From: Psychromonas sp. SA13A
Lineage (GTDB): Bacteria; Pseudomonadota; Gammaproteobacteria; Enterobacterales; Psychromonadaceae
Assembly (NCBI RefSeq): GCF_011378715.1
Contig: NZ_WTKU01000019.1
Location: forward strand, 22,210-86,209
Reading direction: 5' to 3'
DNA length: 64,000 bases
The position numbers and the translations under genes were made by a program. Position 1 is the stretch's first letter; every line of letters starts with the position of its first letter. This document shows positions 57,427-64,000 of the stretch, one piece after another. The notes under the pieces were generated by a model. That model saw nothing but the letters and a program-made list of their open reading frames with translations. It ran no database searches and was not told the origin of the DNA.

Positions 57427-58500
57427 CTAATTGATATCTTGCCAATCAATATCTTCAACATAAAGGCGTTCATTGGCAATATAATAAAGGTGATAACCTG
57501 CGCTAACTATCGCATCATTGGTTGGGTTTAAGCTCATATCATTACCACTTTTATCTTTGCTAAAGCCTATTAAGATCATATCGTAGCGTTGTTTGAATGT
57601 CTGAAATAACTCACCGAAGCTAGTGTCGCTGATCAAATCGGGGATTAAAATACTGTATAAGGTGGCGCCGTTTAACGTTGAAAGCAATCGCTCGGTGACT
57701 TGGCTTGAACCAGGGTCTTGCATGCTTCTTACCATTATTTGTGCACTGTTGTCGATACTGCATTCAATATAGGGGCAGTGAATCTTTAATAGCTTGGCTT
57801 TACTTTCGTCAAAAAAGTGTGCGGTTATATTCGCATTCTTATCAGTGAAGGTAGCAATACTGAGGGCTATGGATAAGGTTTCATCGTCCGTACTGCCGTC
57901 GATAATAATACGTTGAGCTGTTTTTAGGCCAACTCTATCGAGCTCTTGCGTGTCGGAAAACGAGTCTAGTTTAGCGAAGGAAACCTCATCAATTTCTGGA
58001 AACGGGTTCTCCATATCTTCAGTGACACATAATAATATTTGACGATTATGGCGTTTTTTATCGCCAAGAATTAACTGTATGACTTGCTTCGTTGAGTGTT
58101 TGTCCCAGCAAAACAGCAGTATATGCCCGGTTAAGTGTGAAAAATCATTACTGCCGTTCATATTCTTTCTCGCTATATCAATGAATAATTGGGTGGTTTT
58201 TCCAATAAATGAAGCAAATACAATTAATCCAGACGGAATTTGCCAGAAGGCAACAATCAATTTGCCAAAGTTTGTTTCCGGACTAAAGTCACCAAAACCA
58301 ACCGTTGAAACCACCACCATATTATAATAAAAAAACTGCAACGGGTGCTCAGTTAGAGCACTCTCATTAGCAAAAACAAATAAAACATAAGTAATCGCTG
58401 CTTGCATTATGATCAGGCCAAACATTGCAGGCCAAGTCATATTACGCGTTAGCTTTTGTATGATTTTGGTTATTTTAAGTGGCGTTAAAAAAGGTAGCAT
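57427..58500 (-). CDS. Two-TM potassium channel with a Rossmann (RCK-like) domain
   Basis: A 357-residue membrane protein. TM1 is at about 23-42 and TM2 at about 85-108. The pore loop between them is FYYNMVVVSTVGFGDFSPET with selectivity filter TVGFGD, in place of the commoner TVGYGD. A TrkA-N/RCK-type domain follows from about 125 (GHILLFCWDKHSTKQVIQLIL, later LDRVGLKTAQRIIIDGSTDDETLSIALSIA), as in MthK-like channels. It likely passes K+ under ligand control. It lies ten bases after ilvA in the same direction, upstream of the ExbB-like gene. Confidence 0.85.
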   Translation of the reverse strand: MLPFLTPLKITKIIQKLTRNMTWPAMFGLIIMQAAITYVLFVFANESALTEHPLQFFYYNMVVVSTVGFGDFSPETNFGKLIVAFWQIPSGLIVFASFIGKTTQLFIDIARKNMNGSNDFSHLTGHILLFCWDKHSTKQVIQLILGDKKRHNRQILLCVTEDMENPFPEIDEVSFAKLDSFSDTQELDRVGLKTAQRIIIDGSTDDETLSIALSIATFTDKNANITAHFFDESKAKLLKIHCPYIECSIDNSAQIMVRSMQDPGSSQVTERLLSTLNGATLYSILIPDLISDTSFGELFQTFKQRYDMILIGFSKDKSGNDMSLNPTNDAIVSAGYHLYYIANERLYVEDIDWQDIN

Positions 58501-58509
58501 CGCGTTACC

Positions 58510-60048
58510 TTAATCGTTATTAGTATGTGATAAAAAGTAACGATAAGCGGGGTTGCCAGTTTCATCTTTATAACTATAGCCTAGCGCATTTAGGTGTTCA
58601 CTAAATTGGTCAACCTGAGCATCGCTGACTTCAAACCCTGCGAGTACTTGCCCATATGCCGCACCATGGTTACGGTAATGAAATAAAGTGATATTGGCAT
58701 GCATACCTAATAAATTTAAAAACTTAAGCAGGGCATTAGGGTGTTCTGGAAATACAAAGCTATATAAACGTTCCGTTAACTGCTGAGAAGGCACACCACC
58801 CACCATGTAACGAACATGTAATTTAGCGGTTTCATCGTGACTTAAGTCGGTAACCGTATAACCTGCAATGGTGAGGTTTTCAGTTAAACCAGTTAATTCT
58901 TCAAAGCCATTAGGTGTTCTTACGCCAACAAAAATATTAGCCTGCTTGCTATCGCTATAACGATAGTTAAATTCAGTAATGGCTCTGCCATCTAGTTGAT
59001 TACAAAAAGCTAAGAAAGCACCTTGTTTTTCGGGAATGGTAACCGCTAAAATACTTTCATTTTGCTCACCTAATTCACAACGTTCAGAAACATAACGTAG
59101 ACTATGAAAGTTAACGTTTGCACCACTTAAAATAGCGGTAAGACGTTGATCTTTTAGTTGATGTTGTTGTGTATATTTTTTTAATCCGGCTAATGATAAA
59201 GCTCCAGCAGGCTCTGCTATTGCACGCGTATCATCAAAAATATCTTTAACCGCAGCGCAAATCTCATCACTACTAACCGTGATCACATCATCAATATATT
59301 GCTGACATAAACGGAACGTTTCTCGACCAATGGTTTTTACTGCTACACCGTCTGCAAACAAACCTACTTTAGGTAATGTCACTGGGCCGCCAGCAGCTAA
59401 AGCTGCTTTTAAACAAGCTGCATCTTCCGGTTCCACGGCAATAATTTGAATATGCGGTAATAATTGCTTGATATAAACGGCGATCCCCGCTGCTAATCCA
59501 CCGCCACCAACCGGTACAAATATCTTATCGATATGTGCATCTTGTTGTAATAGTTCTTTTCCTACCGTGCCTTGTCCTGCAATAATATCAGGATCATCAA
59601 AAGGATGGATTAAGGTGTAACCATGCTCCTTTGCAAGCGCCAACGAATGTGCGTTTGCAGCATCAAAACTCTCACCAAATAAGACTACTGTTGCACCAAA
59701 AGTGCGTACCGAGTTAACTTTAATCTCTGGTGTGGTTTTAGGCATCACGATAGTGGCTTTAACACCCATCTTTTTAGCTGATAAAGCTAAACCTTGAGCA
59801 TGGTTACCAGCCGAGGCTGCAATTACACCATTTTTCTTTTGTTGGTCACTGAGACTTGAAAGCTTGTTATAAGCACCACGTAATTTAAAAGAGTGAACCG
59901 GTTGTAAATCTTCACGTTTTAATAAAATATGGTTATTTAAACGAACAGATAGCTTATTTAGTGGCTGTAGCTTAGTTTCAATCGCTGCCTCATAAATAGG
60001 GGCTAATAAGATTTTTTTTAAATATTGTTCACTTGATATTACTGTCAT
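58510..60048 (-). CDS. ilvA: Threonine ammonia-lyase, biosynthetic
   Basis: A 512-residue PLP enzyme that deaminates threonine to 2-oxobutanoate, the first step of isoleucine synthesis. The PLP lysine is in HSFKLRGAYNKLSSL (about 56), the phosphate-binding glycines in VGGGGLAAGIAVY (about 187) and SAGNHAQGLALSA near 80. Two ACT-like regulatory domains (about 330-505) place it with the feedback-inhibited IlvA rather than catabolic TdcB. It lies downstream of psd past a heptamer repeat. The usual ilvGMD genes are not adjacent. Confidence 0.96.
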   Translation of the reverse strand: MTVISSEQYLKKILLAPIYEAAIETKLQPLNKLSVRLNNHILLKREDLQPVHSFKLRGAYNKLSSLSDQQKKNGVIAASAGNHAQGLALSAKKMGVKATIVMPKTTPEIKVNSVRTFGATVVLFGESFDAANAHSLALAKEHGYTLIHPFDDPDIIAGQGTVGKELLQQDAHIDKIFVPVGGGGLAAGIAVYIKQLLPHIQIIAVEPEDAACLKAALAAGGPVTLPKVGLFADGVAVKTIGRETFRLCQQYIDDVITVSSDEICAAVKDIFDDTRAIAEPAGALSLAGLKKYTQQHQLKDQRLTAILSGANVNFHSLRYVSERCELGEQNESILAVTIPEKQGAFLAFCNQLDGRAITEFNYRYSDSKQANIFVGVRTPNGFEELTGLTENLTIAGYTVTDLSHDETAKLHVRYMVGGVPSQQLTERLYSFVFPEHPNALLKFLNLLGMHANITLFHYRNHGAAYGQVLAGFEVSDAQVDQFSEHLNALGYSYKDETGNPAYRYFLSHTNND

Positions 60049-60070
60049 GACAAGCCTTGTTATGCTGTGA

Positions 60071-60119
60071 GTCTAAGGTCTAAGGTCTAAGGTCTAAGGT
60101 CTAAGGTCTAAGGTCTAAG
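60071..60119. repeat. Seven perfect copies of a heptamer
   Basis: GTCTAAG is repeated exactly seven times (60071-60119) between ilvA and psd. On the minus strand the last copy supplies the TAG stop codon of psd (60115-60117). Confidence 0.97.
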
Positions 60120-60969
60120 ATTTTACGGTTGCAAATAGCTCGCCTAAACGTGTCACGCTTGAAGGTGCTAAAGCGTCGCTAAATTTAATACTGTCTTTAG
60201 GGAATAACGCAACAATCGTGCTACCTAGTTTAAAGCGACCCATTTCAGCCCCTTTTTGCAAGATGATCTCTTGATCCTGATAATCCCAATATTGAATCTC
60301 TTTATTTTTTTGTGGCGTCAATGTTCCTTCCCAAACCGTTTCAATACTGCCAACGATAGTTGCACCCACTAATACCATCGCCATTGGTCCAATAGCGGTT
60401 GAGAAAATAGCAACGGCACGTTCATTTCGAGCAAATAAGTTAGGAACATTTTGCGCAGTTAATGGGTTAACTGAAAATAAGTCACCAGGGATAAAAATCA
60501 TTTGCTCTAATTTACCCGTAATTGGCATATGGATACGGTGATAATCTTTAGGTGCTAAATAAACGGTAGAAAAAATTCCGTCATCAAAGGGAGCTGCGAC
60601 GTCATCTCGTCCGCCTAATAATTCACGTAAACTAAAGTCATGGCCTTTAGCTTGAAAAATACGTCCCGCTTTAATGTCTCCCTGTTGGCTAACACATCCG
60701 TCAACGGGGGTTGCTAGGTTGTTGTCGCCTTCAATAATCGGGCGTAAACCTGCTTTTAATTCACGTGTAAAAAAGTCATTAAAGGTCTCAAAGTCAGCAG
60801 CCTCAGAATACTTTGCCTCACTCATGTCGATTTTAAATTGCTTAATAAATTTAGTAATTAAAAATGTCGTGAACTTACCCATTTTTGCATTCGCTAATTT
60901 ACCTGCTAATAAAGTAACAAGGTGTTTAGGTAAAAGGTATTGGCCAATAATTTTTAGTTTATCGCTCAT
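60115..60969 (-). CDS. psd: Phosphatidylserine decarboxylase proenzyme
   Basis: A 284-residue inner-membrane-associated enzyme that turns phosphatidylserine into phosphatidylethanolamine. Self-cleavage at the LGST motif in FKLGSTIVALFPK (about 251) yields the pyruvoyl-Ser active site. PKDYHRIHMPITGKL carries the conserved His (about 145), and TRELKAGLRPI opens the core. The length is near E. coli Psd (322 with a longer tail). The C-terminus ends inside a heptamer repeat array, so tail length is open to slippage. It follows rsgA, as in E. coli. Confidence 0.95.
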   Translation of the reverse strand: MSDKLKIIGQYLLPKHLVTLLAGKLANAKMGKFTTFLITKFIKQFKIDMSEAKYSEAADFETFNDFFTRELKAGLRPIIEGDNNLATPVDGCVSQQGDIKAGRIFQAKGHDFSLRELLGGRDDVAAPFDDGIFSTVYLAPKDYHRIHMPITGKLEQMIFIPGDLFSVNPLTAQNVPNLFARNERAVAIFSTAIGPMAMVLVGATIVGSIETVWEGTLTPQKNKEIQYWDYQDQEIILQKGAEMGRFKLGSTIVALFPKDSIKFSDALAPSSVTRLGELFATVKS

Positions 60970-61071
60970 AGTAAAACTCTCTGCTTTTAAATATTAATTA
61001 ATCTCTGTTTTTTACCGTTTTAAATTTTTTTAAATACGGTTTTCAATTGTACTTTTTTATAAACGTCTATT

Positions 61072-62112
61072 TTAGTAGATATTTGGATCGCGGTGACGTG
61101 CATTTTTTGCATCATCCATGGTTTCTAAGATACGTAGGAAACTCTTAAAGCGCGCCCTATCAATTTTACCTTCTTCAACAGCTGCAACTAACGCACAACC
61201 TGGATCGGCTTGATGTTTACAATCTCGAAAACGACAACCACCAAGGTGCTCTCTAAATTCAATAAAACCACTTGCAATGCGTTCAGCTTCTAAGTGCCAC
61301 AATGAAAACTCACGTATTCCTGGGCTATCTATTAAATCACCACCATCGCTGAAGTGATATAAACGGGCTGTGGTAGTAGTGTGTTTACCAAGACCAGAAC
61401 CTTCTGAAATTTCACCTGTAACAGCTTCAACTTCAGGCAATAACATGTTCAGTAATGACGTTTTACCCACGCCAGACTGGCCTACAAAAATATTAATTTT
61501 ATCTTTCATAACCGATTTTAAATCGTCTAGACCATCGCCATGCATTGAACTATACAAAACCTGATAGCCAATATTACGGTAACTCTGTAATTCTTGGTCA
61601 ATGACTTTTGCTGACTCTGTGTCTAATAGGTCAACTTTGTTTAAAACGATAATTGGTGTGATCCCAATATCCTCACAGGCAACTAAGTAGCGGTCAATAA
61701 TGTTACGAGAAAACTCAGGTGCAATGGAGCTAACAATAATAATATGGTCAATATTAGCTGCGATGGGTTTAATACCATCATAATAATCTGGTCGTGTTAA
61801 TACGGTTTTACGAGGATGCACAGCTTCAATAACACCACTAATACCTTGGTGAGATTCTTTTCCCGCACGCCATACAACGCGGTCGCCAGTTACTAATGAA
61901 CGAATTGAACGGCGTAGGGTACAACGTTCTACTTTGCCATCTTGATCTTCAATGTCAGCATGTTGACCGAACCGACTAACCACCAACCCTTCCAGCTGCG
62001 GACCTAGTTCAGATTCATCCCATTGTTTATCGTTTTTGGGTGTTAAGCGCTTGTTATGATTGCTTTGAACACGACGAACTTGGTTTTTACTGAGTTTTTT
62101 CTTCTTAGCCAC
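61072..62112 (-). CDS. rsgA: Ribosome small-subunit biogenesis GTPase RsgA
   Basis: A 346-residue circularly permuted GTPase that checks late 30S maturation. The OB fold (about 35-105) comes first, then G4 (VLNKVDLLD), G1 ([14 protein letters not shown]) and G3 ([11 protein letters not shown]), in the permuted order. The C-terminal zinc knuckle is [15 protein letters not shown] basic N-terminal tail ([12 protein letters not shown]) is typical. It is divergent from orn with about 97 bp between them and precedes psd, the order of E. coli. Confidence 0.97.
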   Translation of the reverse strand: MAKKKKLSKNQVRRVQSNHNKRLTPKNDKQWDESELGPQLEGLVVSRFGQHADIEDQDGKVERCTLRRSIRSLVTGDRVVWRAGKESHQGISGVIEAVHPRKTVLTRPDYYDGIKPIAANIDHIIIVSSIAPEFSRNIIDRYLVACEDIGITPIIVLNKVDLLDTESAKVIDQELQSYRNIGYQVLYSSMHGDGLDDLKSVMKDKINIFVGQSGVGKTSLLNMLLPEVEAVTGEISEGSGLGKHTTTTARLYHFSDGGDLIDSPGIREFSLWHLEAERIASGFIEFREHLGGCRFRDCKHQADPGCALVAAVEEGKIDRARFKSFLRILETMDDAKNARHRDPNIY

Positions 62113-62209
62113 AGGCTTCCTTTGCTACCACTGGTGATTTGAATGGCGTATCATACTATATTTTTTAAATAATAAAGCTATTCATCAAGAGAAAAGGGTG
62201 GTTAACAAA

Positions 62210-62749
62210 ATGAACAAAAATAATTTGGTCTGGATCGATCTAGAAATGACAGGATTAAATCCTGATAGTGATAAAATTATTGAGATTGCAACGATTGTAA
62301 CTGACAGTGATTTGAATATCTTAGCGGAAGGCCCACAGTTTGTTATTCATCAGAGTGATCAAGCTCTGGATGCCATGGATGAGTGGTGTACTGAGCACCA
62401 TGGTAACTCTGGTTTAACTGCACGTGTTAAAGCAAGCAAAATTAGTTGTGAGCAAGCGGAGAAAGAGACGCTTGAGTTTTTACAAAAATGGGTGCCGGCA
62501 GGTGCAGCTCCATTATGTGGTAATAGTATTGGCCAAGATCGTCGTTTTATGGTCAAACATATGCCGACCTTAGAAGCTTTCTTTCATTACCGCAATATTG
62601 ATGTTAGTACGATTAAAGAGTTAGGTCGTCGTTGGGCTCCTGAGATGGTTGAAGCACATAAAAAAACTGGAACACATTTAGCGTTACAGGATATTAAAGA
62701 GTCTATTTCTGAATTACAGCATTATCAAAAGCATTTTTTTAGTTATTAG
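62210..62749 (+). CDS. orn: Oligoribonuclease
   Basis: A 179-residue DEDDh 3'-5' exonuclease that degrades di- to penta-ribonucleotides, including pGpG from cyclic di-GMP turnover. Motifs are [12 protein letters not shown] (DxE), [16 protein letters not shown] and the final [11 protein letters not shown] (H...D). The frame opens at GTG 62198, but GAAAAGGGTGG upstream and homology to E. coli Orn (which starts five to seven residues before the WIDLEMTG motif) favour ATG 62210. orn followed by tRNA-Gly genes is the E. coli order. Confidence 0.97.
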   Translation: MNKNNLVWIDLEMTGLNPDSDKIIEIATIVTDSDLNILAEGPQFVIHQSDQALDAMDEWCTEHHGNSGLTARVKASKISCEQAEKETLEFLQKWVPAGAAPLCGNSIGQDRRFMVKHMPTLEAFFHYRNIDVSTIKELGRRWAPEMVEAHKKTGTHLALQDIKESISELQHYQKHFFSY

Positions 62750-62832
62750 TTCGCTTTTCAAGCAAGTTAGTAATGATTTGGTTGAAAAATCTGCATGTAA
62801 GCTTTGTTAAGCTTAAATTAGCTAAAAAAAGC

Positions 62833-62860
62833 TTGCAATCATTAACGCCATCTCTATAAT
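62833..62860 (+). promoter_or_regulatory. Promoter of the tRNA-Gly cluster
   Basis: TTGCAA and TATAAT boxes have a 16-bp spacer, followed by TCGGGCTCG, a G+C-rich discriminator typical of stringently controlled tRNA promoters. The leader is about 70 nt. Confidence 0.85.
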
Positions 62861-62938
62861 TCGGGCTCGTAACAAGGGGGCGTCACCAAATGCCTCAGTT
62901 CTGATTTTGTTAGAAAATTTGTTACAGGAAAATGTGAT

Positions 62939-63014
<76 letters not shown>

Positions 63015-63074
63015 AATCTTAAAGTTGAATATCATATTTACCTTTAAGATAATTTCCAATTAGTTTTAGATGAA

Positions 63075-63150
<76 letters not shown>

Positions 63151-63189
63151 AACTACATTTTAAAAATAAAACTAAAACTAAATTATGAA

Positions 63190-63246
<57 letters not shown>

Positions 63247-63265
<19 letters not shown>

Positions 63266-63473
63266 AATTACTTCCATACAAAAATCTATTAATACTCTCA
63301 AACTCAATAAAACGACCTTGCTTATTAAGTGCTGGGGTCATGTGTTTTTTTAGTCTCGTGTACCGCTCCAAATTACTTCTATATAAAAATCTATTAATAC
63401 TCCCAAACTCAATAAAACGACCTTGCTTATTAAGTGCTGGGGTCATGTGTTTTTTAGTCTCGTATTTTTTATC
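63247..63473 (+). repeat. Two-and-a-bit copies of a 104-105-bp unit containing decayed tRNA-Gly 3' halves
   Basis: Units start with AGTCTCG at 63247, 63352 and 63456 (the last cut short). The first begins inside functional tRNA-Gly copy 3. Each unit runs from the tRNA 3' end through a spacer (ATCTATTAATACTC...) to CGACCTTGC, which matches the anticodon stem, then TTATTAAGTGCT in place of the other stem strand, then GGGGTCATG and a T run. The remnant 63313-63370 ends in a perfect GTACCGCTCCA. The D arm and half the anticodon stem are missing, so these are pseudo-tRNAs. Confidence 0.88.
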
Positions 63474-63600
63474 TAGCAGATTCAATATAGGGCTCCAAAT
63501 TTCCTGTTTTACACTCCCCATCAAAGTATCTATCAGTATTTTAAACATAAGCCCTGCATTCAAAATACGACTTCTCGAACAATTATCTATTATTACCTAT

Positions 63601-63630
63601 GGCGGATTCAACATTGAAGTGCATAACGAC
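63601..63630. repeat. Probable terminal inverted repeat of the IS30-family element
   Basis: GGCGGATTCAACATTGAAGT and the next ten bases lie just past the transposase stop and resemble IS30-family ends as I recall them. The other end is outside the window, so this is an inference. Confidence 0.5.
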
Positions 63631-64000
63631 TAAGCAGCTATAACTACCATATGTTCAGCCATTAATTTGGCTGGCGTTTTGTAATTTAGTTTCTTTCTTG
63701 GCCTATCATTCAATTTAACGATTACATCTTCAACTTCTGATTGCGATACTTTTTTAAAGTCCGTTGATTTCGGCCAATATTGTCGTAACAAACCATTCGT
63801 ATTTTCATTCAAACCTCTTTGCCACGAACAATAAGGATCTGCAAAATAAACACCACAATTTAAATATTCGGTCATCACTTCATGATAGGCAAATTCTTTA
63901 CCATTATCAGCAGTGATCGTAAATATCGCACCTTTGTATGGTTGCAATAAAGCAATCGTAGCAGCAGTCACTGATTTAGCCGATTTGTCATCAACACGCA
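63630..64000 (-). CDS. IS30-family transposase, C-terminal part (runs off the window)
   Basis: The minus-strand frame is open across the right edge: codons before residue 1 of the visible ATG-like start read RVDDKSAKSV, so the true start lies outside. TADNGKEFAYHEVM carries the second catalytic Asp and YCSWQRGLNENTNGLLRQYWPKSTDF the catalytic Glu of the DDE core, both typical of IS30 transposases. The end LNYKTPAKLMAEHMV is also typical. The visible part is intact. It inserts close to the tRNA-Gly remnant array. Confidence 0.92.
   Translation of the reverse strand, partial: RVDDKSAKSVTAATIALLQPYKGAIFTITADNGKEFAYHEVMTEYLNCGVYFADPYCSWQRGLNENTNGLLRQYWPKSTDFKKVSQSEVEDVIVKLNDRPRKKLNYKTPAKLMAEHMVVIAA

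Overview
The window is chromosomal DNA from an AT-rich, probably marine and cold-adapted, gammaproteobacterium. Gene content and order (alaS-lysC-csrA-tRNA, oadGAB, corB/ypjD/ffh/rpsP-rimM-trmD-rplS, tolC/nudF-cpdA-yqiA-parE, psd-rsgA/orn-tRNA-Gly) resemble Vibrionaceae and especially Psychromonas-type relatives; the genus is an inference from gene order and base composition only.

Layout. 0.4-6.6 kb: unlinked housekeeping and accessory genes (aldo/keto reductase, LysE exporter, mobB, DTW-domain tRNA modification enzyme, DUF1971 protein, asparaginase I, LysR regulator). 6.7-11.3 kb: a catabolic unit for acetoacetate and short-chain acids (CoA-transferase A and B, thiolase, AtoE permease), divergent from its LysR gene. 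11.5-14.9 kb: LysR plus kbl-tdh, which turns threonine into glycine and acetyl-CoA. 15-19.1 kb: secreted PhoD phosphatase, and a MarR/OhrR-type regulator divergent from a YqhD-like aldehyde reductase with two palindromic operators between them. 19.2-22.4 kb: a small accessory region holding three tandem 138-bp palindromic units, the 3' end (domains V and VI) of a group II intron, an orphan RES-domain gene, then ssb and an MFS transporter remnant. 22.5-28.8 kb: rlmJ, alaS, lysC, csrA, one tRNA-Ser and three tRNA-Arg. 29.3-37.3 kb: the Na+-pumping oxaloacetate decarboxylase operon, yqaA-like gene, gshA, a lysozyme-like lipoprotein, luxS and a LysR gene. 37.4-47 kb: a formate channel fused to CBS domains, corB, endA, ypjD, ffh, the ribosomal operon rpsP-rimM-trmD-rplS and a ybaN-like gene. 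47.2-55 kb: hldE, tolC, nudF, cpdA, yqiA, parE. 55.2-62.1 kb, all on the minus strand: rsgA, psd, ilvA, a two-TM K+ channel, an ExbB-like channel and a TonB-like protein. 62.2-64 kb: orn, three tRNA-Gly genes, a decayed tandem tRNA-Gly remnant, and an IS30-family transposase running off the window.

Two themes stand out. Many intergenic spacers contain short tandem repeats (7, 8, 14, 16, 18 or 26 nt units) that look like slippage expansions; one heptamer array supplies the psd stop codon and one 15-nt array is translated inside tonB. The most unusual loci are the FocA-CBS fusion, which has a good internal ribosome binding site and ATG exactly where the CBS half begins, the reduced group II intron next to the palindromic array and RES gene, and the tRNA-Gly remnant array beside the IS30 copy.
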